Source: Tipula vernalis
Taxonomy: Eukaryota; Arthropoda; Insecta; Diptera; Tipulidae
Assembly (NCBI GenBank): GCA_958295665.1
Contig: OY282558.1
Span: 313,754,092-313,818,091, forward strand
Length of the DNA: 64,000 nt
Direction of reading: 5' to 3'
Position 1 is the first letter of the stretch; each line of letters starts with the position of its first letter. The translations under genes and the position numbers were made by a program. Of the stretch, positions 22,774 through 34,897 are shown piece by piece. A model generated the notes under the pieces. The model searched no databases. It was not told where the DNA came from and saw only the letters and a program-made list of their open reading frames with translations.

Positions 22774-24279
22774 TTATTTTAGTTTTGTGTAGTAAATTGT
22801 ATGTTAAAAGAACCATTCTAGTAACCTAGAATAACAAATTTCACAAAAACAATCATCCTCCTAACAGAAATGGACAAAAAATAAGCAATTCTTGATCGAA
22901 AATCAACATAAACCATCTGACATAACCTTACAAAATGCAAATAATGGTCGGTGTTTAAACATGACCTTCTAATAAACCAAAGGATTTTCTAGTTATGTTA
23001 ACTTATAAATATAATAATTAGTCTTTTGTTAATCAACAAATTTTGTTTTGCAGTTCATATCACAGTAATTTTCATTCATTTTTTTAAAACTTTAATTTAG
23101 TTGCTTTTGATCAAACTCCATATAGTTCGATATAAAAAAATTAATTTTAAATTTAAAAAAAATGAATTTAAATTACCATGAGATGCAGTTGTTTATTAAC
23201 AAAAGACTAATTATTATATTTTTAAGTTAACATAACTAGAAAATCGTTTGATTTATTAGAATTTCATGTTTAAACACCGACCATTATTTGCATTTTGTGA
23301 GGTTATGTCAGATGGTTTATGTGGATTTTCGTTCAAGAATTGCTTATTTTTTGTTCATTTCTGTTAGGAGGATGATTGTTTTTGTAAAATTTGTTATTCT
23401 AGGCTACTAGAATGGTTCTTTTAACATACAATTTACTACCAATGCCATCTTTACCATGGGGCTATAAGGGCTGTAGCTCTAGGGCGCCGCATTAATAGGG
23501 CGCCACCAAATGACCAAGACCTACTTAGTCAATTTTAGAGAGCATATTTTTATTTGAATTTAATTTTTCACTTCAAAGGAAATGCAAACCTTTTTATTAT
23601 AATAAGTTTATTCTATTCGTCGCTTGGAATGCACGAGTCGCGATAGTTATTTTATGCATTGTAAACCATCCCAAATTTAAAAACTTGTTTTCTGCTAGTA
23701 CGCATTTTCACAATGCTACGGTGTTCTCATTTTATTCATTGTATCGTCGAATATTACGCAGTTATTGAATAGCGTTTAATTTAAAAGCTTGATTTAAATA
23801 AAAAAGAAAATTATATGAAATCACTAATGGCTGTATGATACTCACTTCCACTTTTTCAGTGACTAGGAAAGACAAACGGAGTGAGAGAAAAAATATATAC
23901 GTATATATACAAAATATTTGTGACAGTGAGTTTATAAACGTCAAAATAAAAGTTGTACCTCAATTTTCCTAGCAGTTAATCGAGCAAATATAGCAAAAAA
24001 AGAATTGGATTTTTTGACTTTTAATGAAATTTCTACCAAAGAAAATTTATTATGCGTGTACCAAAGAAAATAATATATAAATTATGCCGACTGACTGTTT
24101 GAACTTCATGTCTCGTATTTTCTCTAAAATTTCATGGTATTGAATGTACTGGGTTTAAAACAGAAGATGATTATGCACTGAAAAAGCTTCTTTTTCTTCG
24201 ACAAAGGCGCCTAATATTTTTAGCCCAGGGCGCCTAAATATATAAGAACGGCCCTGTTTACTACACAAAAGTAAAATAA
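22774..24279. mobile_element. Palindromic MITE B, split by a hAT insertion
   Basis: Arms of about 330 bases read inward from TTATTTTAGTTTTGTGTAG and outward to CTACACAAAAGTAAAATAA, with the fold centre near 23120. Matching words include GGTCGGTGTTTAAACATGA / CATGTTTAAACACCGACC and the blocks around TCCTCCTAACAGAAATG. The right arm is interrupted at 23440-24256 by a hAT element. Without it the MITE is about 680 bases. It is related to MITE A by shared internal words. Confidence 0.8.
23440..24256. mobile_element. Non-autonomous hAT element
   Basis: 817 bases flanked by a perfect 8-base duplication TTTACTAC (23432-23439 and 24257-24264), the hAT signature length. Left end CAATGCCATCTTTACCATGG, with GGGCTGTAGCTCTAGGGCGCC close inside. 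The right end, reverse-complemented, starts CAGGGCCGTTCTTATATA, with GGCGCCCTGGGC inside, a well-known hAT-type terminus. No transposase is encoded. Confidence 0.85.
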
Positions 24280-25305
24280 TTGTTGATTTTTATATTCTGT
24301 TTTCCTGTAAATGTAACAATAATCCATTAATTTTATTTCAATAATATATAAATGATTATTTTGTTAATAAATATCATTTAGTTATCATTCGCCTCAATGT
24401 AAATTTCATTCATTTTTTGAAATTTTGATTAGAGGTGTTTTTAACCAAACCCCATATAAAAAAAATTTAAACAACAAAATAAACAATTTTTTCCACTTGT
24501 AGAAGTAAGACGGAAGATATTGTGGTCATTTTCATTCAAATCATTATACGACGTGACGTTGTTCATCCAAGATGGGACCGTAGTCTGATGGGACGACAAA
24601 TGTCAGTTTATCACAGTTTTATCACCAAATGTAATATAGCACCACAAAATGACCATCCAGACTCATTAAGGGTTAAGGATCCTTATCAATTATTGGGAAA
24701 TCTTTACTATTTGCAAAATTTTGAATTTTGAAAAAAATTTATAGAAACTTATTGAAGCTTCGAATTTCTAAAATGTTTTCGAAGTATTAAAAATTTTGAA
24801 ATATTACAAATTTGACAAACCGAGTTTATTAAAATTTTTCCGTTTATCTTATCTGATAAAATAATTAGCACAATACAACACAATTTATAAAATGTTTGTT
24901 CGTAGACAAATGAAAATTTCTAGAAAGGCGCTTCGTGTTCCCAAAATATTCCTGCAGAAACAAAATTACTTTTACTAGATACTAATGCTGTGTGCCTTAT
25001 GTCGATTTTTTTCGACTAAATCATTGACTTCTCCAAATTGCTGACTAGCTCGGGTTTATATTATTCTAAATAGCAGCTTTTGGAACATCAAGCAAATGTA
25101 TTTAAAATATCATGTAAATACTTTTTGTTTTGGCTTGCTAGCTTTTAGGATATTGCTTGTTGATGTTTTTGTGAATCTGACAGCTGTTGTGGTTTCCCAT
25201 ATAATTTATTATACATCTGTCGGGAAATTTAATCACAATCAAAGAAAACTAATAAAAAGTAAGTGACAATAAGAACAGCATAAGTGAATCTTCTAATGGT
25301 AGCAA
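24280..25305. other. Non-coding, repeat scraps
   Basis: 24395-24655 contains further fragments of the MITE family (TTCATTCATTTTTTGAAATT, then the inverted end ATATAGCACCACAAAATGAC). The remainder is AT-rich without recognisable genes. Confidence 0.5.
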
Positions 25306-25309
25306 GGAT

Positions 25310-25760
25310 CCTGAAATTAGAAAAATCATTTTAGAATCTCATTTCGGTATAGTCTATATCAGATGTAGTTATATCAGTACAGGAATAACCGAGTTTTAAT
25401 CAAACCGGTCAAATTCTGGAAATTTATTTAAAATTATTTTAGGGTCCCATTTCCATCGCGCTTATCAAATTAGACAATAATCGGTTAAGAAAGAGCCAAG
25501 TTCCAGCCTACTGGGTAATATTCCAGGTCCAAAAATCATTTTAGAATCCTAGAAATTTCACTAAAATCGGTTAAGAAATAGCCAAGTTCCATATAATAAT
25601 GTTTCCTGATTCCAGAACTTTATCCAAAAATCATTTTTGAATCCCATTTCCAATGAACATGTCGAATTGCACCACAATCGGTTAAGGAATAGTCAAGTTC
25701 TATCGTACTTGCTCATATTTCAGAAGTTCATCTAATCCAGTCTTTCATCTAATTGTCTGT
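25310..25760. repeat. Diverged tandem repeat (~100-110 bp unit)
   Basis: About four imperfect units, each containing AAAAATCATTTTAGAATCCC, then ATTTCCAT..., then AATCGGTTAAGAAATAGCCA. The same unit forms the array at 50880-51615. Confidence 0.8.
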
Positions 25761-25764
25761 CTTT

Positions 25765-26521
25765 CAGTCGTTACGGGTTAATTTGTGTCTTTTGGAATTT
25801 CTCAATATTCCGTACATAAAAATGTCTACAAATTATTAAATTCATTTATTGTTCGCATAAGAAAATCTTAAGAATTTCGACGTAAAAACGGAAACAGACT
25901 ATTTCACTATTTTAGCATTGTTAAATCAAACTAAAGACGGCCCTCCTGTTCAGCCCTATTCCCGCTATCTGTGTTGGCTACTGATGACCTGGGATGGATT
26001 TAGAACTTTTGTAGTTAAACCTAAACCTTTGCCAATTTAAATTAAACTATTGACAATCGTAAATTAAACTTTGTCCAATCAGAATTAAACGAAAACTGAC
26101 CTGTTTTTTTGGAAAATAGTTAAAATCAATTGGAAGAAGTTTAATAATTACTTTAAAAAATTTAATTTATGACCGTATATTTTTATAGTTTAATTTAAAT
26201 TGGATTCAATAGGTTCTTATAATTTCTAAAAACAGTTTAATTTATTTGTCGGAAGTGGAAGTAAACGCTCTCATTGGAAAAAAGGTATTATTTTATCTGC
26301 ATAATCAGACAGTTGAAAAGAAGAAACCTTGTATGATTGTGTGCTGCTTAGATAAAGTAATGCATATGGGACCTGCTCGTGATTTCCGCCGCGAGACATA
26401 CTTTCGATTATTTGTTTTGCTTGTGGTGACTATTAGCAGTACAAATAACCCTTGTATAATACGATAATTAAATTAAATGAAAACACAGTGCTAACCAAAA
26501 CCGTGCTATCTGAGACGTAAG
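25765..26521. other. Non-coding; one unassigned frame
   Basis: Around 26246-26467 a plus-strand frame (SEVEVNALIGKKVLFYLHNQ, then HMGPARDFRRETYF) has somewhat balanced composition but no ATG start and no recognised family. It may be a retroelement scrap. Nothing else seen. Confidence 0.3.
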
Positions 26522-27232
26522 TACACTCAAAGAAAAAAGTAGGTAAAATTGATAGAAATAATTGAGTAAAATGTTAATAAAATAAATTCATCAATTTCCA
26601 GGAAATTCCATCAAACTAACAAAATCGTTTATATAATTGAGTAAAAATTTGTTAAAAAAGCGTAAAAAGGCAATTGTTTTAGGCGAACACAAAATTCTTC
26701 GTTTATTTTAACGATCCCTAAATATCGTCAATGAAAATTTGTAGTATTGAAATAAATCAACCACTTTTTTAATCAATAAGATAAAAACTCGATCATAATG
26801 AAAAAAAATTCTATTAAATTTTTTCGTAAAAATGTGTTCACATTTTTAATAGTTTTTATCAAATTTACAGGAAATATACATTTTTTGTTTCAATTTGATA
26901 GTTAATTTATCAAATATACTGGTTAAGGTATAGAAAATATCATCAAATTTACAGGTATCTGCTGTTCGTTTAAAAAAAAATTATTAATTTGATGTAATTT
27001 AATAATTTTATTATTTGAAGAAAAACAAATTTTGTTTCCAAAATAATATATTATCGTATATATTAATCGTACAAGCCGGTCATATATTGATGTTGTGAAA
27101 GTGCAGTGTTGTAATAATAAACCTACATAGCTAGCTAAATCTTTTTTAAATTGAAGTACATACTTAAAAGTACGTAAAATAAACAATTGTGATTATTATT
27201 TAAAGTTATACTGTGTGAATTAATTCACCTTT

Positions 27233-27290
27233 GTCTTAAATATTGTTTTTTATAAATAGAATTATATTTATAAAAAACAATATTTAAGAC
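27233..27290. repeat. Perfect 25-base inverted repeat upstream of the gene
   Basis: GTCTTAAATATTGTTTTTTA... and its exact complement are separated by 8 bases, some 60 bases before the ATG at 27351. It may be a regulatory hairpin of the element or a tiny nested palindrome. Confidence 0.9.
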
Positions 27291-27350
27291 ATTTCCAATC
27301 AAGAAATTTAGCTAGTTTAAATTATTAAAATTTGTATAAATTTAAGCGAA

Positions 27351-30302
27351 ATGAAGTGTTTTAAGTGCAATAAGAGATATTTGTCAACAAGAGCGTTAAT
27401 AGTTCATTTGAAAATTAACCATTCCCTAACTGAATTCAGTGAATATCAGTGTTGTGAAACCTCGTGTTTTCAATATTTTGGATGCTTAAAGAATTTTAGA
27501 AAACACCTTTTACGCACATATTTTTTCGTTACTTCTATATTATCTATACGACATATTGAATTTATTTAAATTTTCATTTAAATTAAATGTTTGTTCTGGA
27601 AGTTGGAAATTAGGAATTTGTTCATTTGGAGCTATATGATTGATTCGACTTGGTAGTAATATTCACACTGTATTTAGGTTTAACCCTAATTTGTTTTCAT
27701 GTTTTTTCATGTAAACAAATTAGGGTTAATACTAAATACAGTACCAAACGCAGAAGTGAATATTACTACCAAGTTAAACCTAAATACAGTACCAAACGCA
27801 GAAGTGAATATTACTACCATGTTTTTTAAAACATGAAAACAAATTGGGGTAAAACCTGAATACAGTACCAAACGCAGAAGTGAATATTGCTACCAAGTCG
27901 AAACAATCATGTAGCTCCATTCTAAATGAACAAATTCCTAATTTCCAACTTCCAGAACAAACATTTAATTTAAATGAAAAACCAAATGCAATAAATTCAA
28001 CATGTCGTATAGATAATATAGAAGTAACCAAAAAATATGTGCGTGAGTATTCTGTTAAATTTTGCCTTCACTTACATAATAGCCAACAATTATTGTAATA
28101 GAAAAAACATAGAACAAGTTCAACAGGCTGTCGAACAATTTATAACTGAGCATATTGCAAATTTTTTCGAAAATATTGTGAAGAACTCTAATGTTAGTGC
28201 TGAGCTCAACTTTGCCTTGTTGGATCAAAAAAAAAACAAGTTTAAATTAAAATGAATGACAATTTTCAAATCAAAGTTGAAACAGATTATTTTCTGCAAT
28301 TGACACATTAATATTGGATAATTGTTAAAATTTGGAACAGTCAACTACAAAAAACAGTTCTTTTATTGTAAATCAGAAAACGGATCAAACAACAGTTGAT
28401 CAAAATTTCTCTGCAGTTAACATCCAAAATTTTCAATTTTCTTACGAAAAAAAACAAGAGATTTACAGTTTGCTTAAGGCTTGGAATTTAAAGGTGCTTT
28501 TTGACACTTGTATAGGTTTGGTATACTTTTGAATTATGTAGTGTATACATTTCTTTGTCATCTTATGATTTATAAAAATTACACTTTTGAATAATTGCAG
28601 ATAACTTTGTCGATATATACGCGTTAAAACTAATGAAAAGCAACTTTAAAATGGATTTTTTAAAGCAAATTCCTATTGGTTTACAAATAAAATTCGATTA
28701 CAGTTTAATTAAATGGCAACAATCAAACAAAACAACGGAACCATATGAACATACAGAGTTCGACTTTATTGAAGAGACTAATACCGAGATTAAGAATGAT
28801 AAATTTGATAATAAAACAAATATCGCGGATTTGGATATTGATTCCATTTTGAAACGGAATCACACTGGGTTACAAATCAAAGATTTTTACAATTCTAACA
28901 ATATTTTAAATGATAGCCTTCGAAGTTTATTAGTAAACTTAATTGCTAAACATTTAGTCACCAACCAAATAAAAATGTCAGTCGGAATAGGGCAAAATAT
29001 TGCGTCTAAAATAACTCAACTATTTCCAACAGAAAATATGGTAATTATAATTTTTAAATTTTAATTAATTTTATAATTATAATAATAATTATTATTTTAA
29101 TTAATTTTATATTAATTCTTTTATCTTGTAGGAAATATATTATTTCAAGGAGCCGGGGAAAAAGCCTTTGGGTAAAATTTATGCAGGCTATTTTAATCAA
29201 ATAAGGTCAATACAGAATGCGGGATTAATTAAAAAGCGCAACTTATCTGGAACTACAGAACGATCATCAAAGAAAAGGAAACAAATATTTAATATTGAAA
29301 CCGACATTGCAGAGCATTTAAGCGAAATTCACAAAGATAATTGTGCCTGGGCCGAAATGGAATTATTACGCAGCTATGTCTAACTATCGACTGCAAGAAA
29401 TTTCAACAGCCGAGTCAACGGATGTGATTTTAAAAAAATGGATTCAATATAAAAAGCCTTACGGATATAAATTGGTAAGTTAACATAAAATTTTGTGACA
29501 TAATTTAATCTGAATCGTAACCAAACTAACGTAACCAAAAATTAATTTTATATATTATTGGAAATATATTAATCCATTTTATTTTATTTTCGTTTGACAG
29601 ATTGAGATTGATTTTCATGCCATGTTTCCAGCATCAGAGAGTATTGAAGGAGCATTTTTAAGTTTTGCGCTGAAGATTATTACTATATTTGAACAAAAAA
29701 TAAAAGATAAAAATGCTAAATCTTTGCTAGATATAATTATCAAGCAGAAAGAAAGTTTATCTGAGAGTAAGTAATATTATCAAAATCAGTTTAAAAATAA
29801 TTGAATTTTTTCTAATGTGCTTTGGTTTTACAGACGGTTTTAACGCAACAATATTGTATTTGCTCCACTATGTGCTTATGCCAACCAGCAGAATAGTGCA
29901 AAAAATTAATAGCGAAAATGTGTGTTTTAAAGTATCCATTAAAGACTCGCAAAAATCGTTTATGTTGCATGGCAGAGCAATTCAAGAAGTTGAAGAAGCT
30001 CTGCAACAAAAAATTAGCAACAATTTGCCCATTCAACCACTGGTGCTAAGTACAGCTTCAGTAACAAATCCAGAAGAGATTTTAGTTTATTTTGATGGAA
30101 TTAAGTATCGCTTTTATTCCATCGTCAGAGCGGTTGAAATTTGTTTTAAATTATTTTATGTTCAAAATTTAAACTATCCTACTGAATCAATATTAGTTTG
30201 GAGTTTTATCCAACAATTTTTTTTAAATCGGTACTAAGCAAAGACACTGATAAAAAACATCCTCTACTTAGCAACCTAATTTCTGAATTAAACAAAAAAT
30301 AA
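27351..30302 (+). pseudogene. Transposon zinc-finger / SAMD3-like family gene, broken
   Basis: Starts MKCFKCNKRYLSTRALIVHL KINHS, a C2H2 finger (CxxC...HxxxxH), then a second Cys/His cluster (CCETSCFQYFGCLKNFRKH). After an inverted rearrangement it resumes with KKYVREYSVKFCLHLHN and NIEQVQQAVEQFITEHIANF. Later exons have consistent splice phases, with introns 28516-28600, 29041-29131, 29475-29600 and 29767-29833. They include LRSLLVNLIAKHLVT, IASKITQLFPTENM, YYFKEPGKKPLGKIYAGYFN, IEIDFHAMFPASESIEGAF and FYSIVRAVEICFKLFYVQNL, ending LSKDTDKKHPLLSNLISELN. This layout matches a large transposon-associated family in insect, cnidarian and fish predicted proteomes, some labelled SAMD3-like (from memory). 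The family's usual central cysteine-rich SFSANYFCRFCK region is missing. Frameshifts near 28095, 29360 and in the T-run at 30217 show decay. Confidence 0.7.
27512..28044. repeat. Inverted duplication inside the zinc-finger gene
   Basis: 27512-27700 is the reverse complement of 27833-28044 with small indels (ACGCACATATTTTTTCGTTA matches AAAAAATATGTGCGT reversed). Between and into the right arm lie three direct copies of a ~43-base word starting TAAATACAGTACCAAACGC (about 27733, 27781, 27857). The duplication replaces part of the gene. Confidence 0.88.
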
Positions 30303-31194
30303 TTATGGGTTCCGTATTACTAATATATTTTCAATATTAAGTTTATTTAACATTTATCTTTCTGTGATTAATATAATGAATTAAATTTTTGTTGCTTTGA
30401 TTTTTTTATTTTTTTATAGTTTAGTTATTTAAGAATAATTTTAATTTAAGAATAATTTAGATTTATATGTCATTATATCTGTCAAATTTCTTTTGCAGCT
30501 TTATTTATATTTTAATTTTATAATAGGCCTATTTTTATGTTTAAAACTTATACTAATGTATAAGCATTGAAATTATTAATTAAAATATTATACTGAAGTT
30601 TATTGAATTTTTTATTTTTTGATATAAATGTTTTATATCAAAATTATTTATTCTACATAAGGATAATAAATTGGGCATTTTATAGTATAAACTTATTGTT
30701 GTTTTTATTTTATTCCACTAAAATTGATTCTATGAAAACTAGAACCGATCCTACTGAAAAGTTAATTTATTATTTTGAATAAATTCTATCAATTTGTGAA
30801 TCTATTTTTACTAATTTTAATAAAATTATTTTATCAGATTTATATAATTTTGTAAATTTGATAACTTTTTACCTTCTTATTACAAAATTTATTGCAAATG
30901 ATAAAATAAAGTTATCAATTCTAACCCTTATTCAATGGAAGGTACATCAATTTGAAGAAATAATTTATCGGTATAACAAATATTTTATTTGATCAATAAA
31001 TATTTCTATTGATTTTATAACCGTTAGTAGTAAATTTGATAAAAACTTCGTTCGAATAAACACTGTGATTTTGAAGAAATTTTATCAAATTTTACTTATA
31101 TTGATAAAAAAGTTTATTGGCGCTATATAGATGGTTGTTTTATCAAAATGATCACCAATTTCCTCAATTTCACTACTTTATTTTTTTGAGTGTA

Positions 31195-34100
31195 CTGTTC
31201 ATACCACTTTGGCTTTGAGCTTCAAAAATAAAAATTCTTTATTTCATTCTTGAATTATATGAATGTAGTTATTTCAATAACAATGTTTAATTTTATAGAA
31301 ATCTATTTAAACCATTTTACAATATAGTTTATTTTAAGTGATAATTAAAAACAAAAATCAAAGTATATTGCAATGCAGTTACCTGTAAAGCCAAGGCAAT
31401 GCGTTCCACACACGTCTGCAACACATTATGGTAGTATAAAGCAAAGAATTTTGTCATACAAATCACATATTAGGCAAGACTGTTTTATATTTTAACCGTA
31501 AACTGTAATTTACCGGGGAATCTAGCTCACGGGTAAAATGTACAAAAACAAAATATTTGACAGCAACCGATTGTTCAAAGTTGACGCCTCGAGTACGAAA
31601 GGGTGTAAGCTTCACATTTGTTGTAACTAAAAATTTAGAGCAAATTTCTGATTTACTTTCAGTTACGACGTATGGGTGATCTTACAGAATTTTGGCTTTC
31701 GACCGCTTCTACAAAAGTTACTTATCGGTTAGAATTCAAACTGCCAATTTCTTCTTAGTTGTAACGAATTTAAGTATTTAAGTGTTTTATTCAACAAACA
31801 ATAATAAACAGTTTTTAGTAATTTAGATATTTATTGGCCTCTACATTTCTTTATTTTCATCTAATTCGAAATGAGTTTCATTTATTCTGTATAGAAGGTT
31901 TCATTGAATTTGGAAATATTTTCGCTTAATTCGGAAACGTGTTCATTTAATGCGAAAAGGGTTTAACTACCAATAATAGACTAACCTATGAGTAAGATTT
32001 GATTTGGAAAGATGATACTCACAATCATAAATCATTTTTCTCAAAAAGTGTTGAGTTTCTAAATTTATATAAAGCTAAAAACGGGCGAGATGTTAATTTA
32101 TCTACACTTGCCTAATGCATTAACCTTAAGTTGGATTATATAACCATCATAAGGTTATATTATTGACTAACGTAATAATAATGTACATAAATCTGGTACA
32201 TTCCTATTATCTAAAATTAATAATTTGTTGGTCGATATGCCCTTTTAGGACAAGATTACGCGAAGACAAATGCTGGTTTAATCATTATAGCATTAGTATT
32301 TTGCTACAAATTTGTGACCCAAAATAAATTTGTTTGTAATAAATAGCATAACTCAAGCATGCATAAGCAAGTGATAAACTTTATTGAAGACAACCGCTCA
32401 TTTTCCCCTTAATTATTAATTAGAAACAGCAACTTAATATTAAAAGACCCAGCGCTTGACTCACGAGCTTGGAGCTTAAATGTCAAAAAGCTTCAAAATA
32501 TCATCACTATCAGTTTTTGATACTAGAAGGTCAACAACAATAGTTGCTCATGTTTTGCTGTACTTCGAATGGAGAGCGGTATAATATTTAACAACTTACA
32601 CCTTTACGATATGCGGTAAGAATGTAAGCATAAATTTTAATGTCTTTAAAAACTCTCCGAAAGGCATATATCAAAAGCAGTTAAGGATACTTTCAATACG
32701 ATCAGAATAATAAATATAAAATGGGTCGTTTATGTGTAAAATTTTGGCGTAAGGCACACAGGTTAGCGTAAGGCACACAGGTTACTAGCAATTTTTCAAT
32801 TTTTAAAATAAATCAGTAAACATTGTTGAGATTGTAAACCGTATTTGGAATACAAATTCTATAGTCAAAATCGACGAAATGTACGATTATTTTTTAAATA
32901 AGGCAGGAATCCTTTTCTATGATAGTCTAGGGGTAGAAATTTTATGTTATTAAGTATATACATATATACCCGTTATAGCGTATTAGTATAATCGTGGTAA
33001 TGTCATATCGAATTATAATCATAAATTCGATTACGATAAATATTAAAAAGATCCCTTTTAAATTTGCATGCGAATGTGTTGCAGAACAACGCAAAACATA
33101 TCCGCATTGTACCTAATTCAAATTTTGCAATAAATTTGCATTTTTCAGTATCACATTTTATTAATATTTCGGCATGTTTAGTTGGTTGATAAATTCGCGT
33201 TTAAATTTATTAGCTCCTTCCCTATTTTTTCCTACTTTTCGTTATTAAACGTTGAAATGATTTTTTTATCACAAAGGAAATGATTTTAAAGTCGATTTAT
33301 TATTAAAATATTGAACCTTTAATGTAGTAAGGGTTTATGAGAATGATTATAGTACAAGGCAAAGAAATTGCAACAATAAAAATGAGACAAATTACTAAGT
33401 GAGAATTATATTTTTATTAGCGTAGGTAAAATCGAAATTATCCAACAAAAATGTATAAAGGTAAATCTTCTGGCTTGTTTGCTATATGATCAATCCGAAT
33501 AAAGTGCCTATTGTTCTTGTAGCAATTATCCAGCCCGAAATGTACCATCGTTAAATTAATTTTTATTACTTGGTTTTATTCGAGACAATATGTTATGTAT
33601 TATATTTTATTTTTGTATTCCCAAAAGTCATAAAAACAAAACATTCACAACCGTATAAGAGCAATCAAATATAAAAGAAACAAGTGTTTCGATGTTTGAA
33701 ATCAAAATATCAAGAAATAACATCTTTTATATGCTATAAACGCGCGTAAATAAGAGCAATTTCCTTTTTAATATTTTTTTTTTTTCGTTCAGGCTTGCTT
33801 TCATTTTATGGCTTTTTAAAGGGTGTGTTTTATTGTTTCAGAATTCATGCTTTGCTTAAATTTTTACGATGTTGATTTTTTTTTTTTTGTGTGTACATAC
33901 TTGTACATAAAACTAATAAAATTATGAATAGAACATCATAAGTGGATTTTGAAAGCGGTTAAAGATTAATTTGTGTATTTTGAAGGTTGTGTATGTATAT
34001 TACAAGAAAACAAATTGATTTAATTGAACCCGTTTAACTCAGGATGTTTTACTGAGGAAAGTAAACTTTCGCTTAAGAATTACAAATTTGCTCGTTCGAT

Positions 34101-34895
34101 TGAGTGTCCAAAGTAAGGTCTCGCTATATTTTAGCAAAGTAATGTTTCGCTATATTTTTATGCAATATAATAATGAATATTTAATTATGGTTTTTACCAA
34201 AACAACCTAGAGTACACAAAGTCATAGTCTAAAAAACGAAGCTTTTATAAAGGAGTTAGAAACGATGAAAAAACCAAGCTTTTCATGCCAAAACACTTTA
34301 TGTGTGACATATGGGAAATAACTTTTTTTCCTAAGAAAAATTTTTAAATTAAAACATTACAAATTCTTAATTATGATTTCAGAAATATTTTCATAAATGT
34401 TTGATATTCAACATATATGAATGTCGTTTAAATAAATCATTTTCATTTTCTTGTAATAATTGATTTATTAAAACCAAAATTTAAAAAAAAAATTATAACA
34501 ACAGCATTCTGGTCAAATTGAATTTTAGGCTTACTACAAATCGTGGGTCATTAAGCCAATAAGCATTAAATAGATGGCAGTGATGGCAGTAAAAATCTCG
34601 TAAAATCGTACCAAAAATTAGCATCAATCACAAAATATTAAGAACGTGTGGCAATTTTGTGATTAAATTTTTTTTCGTATTTTTCTGTAAATATCTTAGA
34701 CATCTGACGAACACTAGTAAAACTAAAGATAAATTTAGCAAGTATTATTTTAATTCGTCAGAGCCAATTTTGCTGTAGTTTTCAAAATGAAAGTTCGAAA
34801 AATATATTTTATAAATAATTTAATTTTAATATTTCTGCAATTAATATTTAATTAGTACCAACATAGCCTTCTTGTATATTGTTGTTAAAGATATG
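31195..34895. other. Long AT-rich stretch without recognised genes
   Basis: A minor tandem duplication of GCGTAAGGCACACAGGTTA lies near 32750-32787. A short acceptor-preceded frame near 31663-31760 (MGDLTEFWLSTASTKVTYRL) is too short to support. No transposon ends or RNA genes were recognised. Confidence 0.45.
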
Positions 34896-34897
34896 TA

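Larger units (their letters stand above)
26524..31192 (+). mobile_element. CAC...GTG transposon with zinc-finger gene
   Basis: A 4.67 kb unit. Left end CACTCAAAGAAAAAAGTAGG; right end (reverse complement) CACTCAAAAAAATAAAGTAG. Both sides are flanked by TA (26522-26523, 31193-31194), consistent with a TA duplication. The terminal regions are full of short subterminal words (AAATTGATA, TTTATCAAATT, TCAATTTCC). Inside lies one multi-exon plus-strand gene (27351-30302). The architecture (CAC termini, TA, subterminal repeats, spliced gene) parallels the CTAG-rich element, suggesting both belong to one type of DNA transposon. Confidence 0.75.

Noticed and set aside
31663..31760. Short acceptor-preceded frame MGDLTEFWLSTASTK...
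   Set aside because: About 30 codons, no donor, no homologue recognised; chance cannot be excluded.
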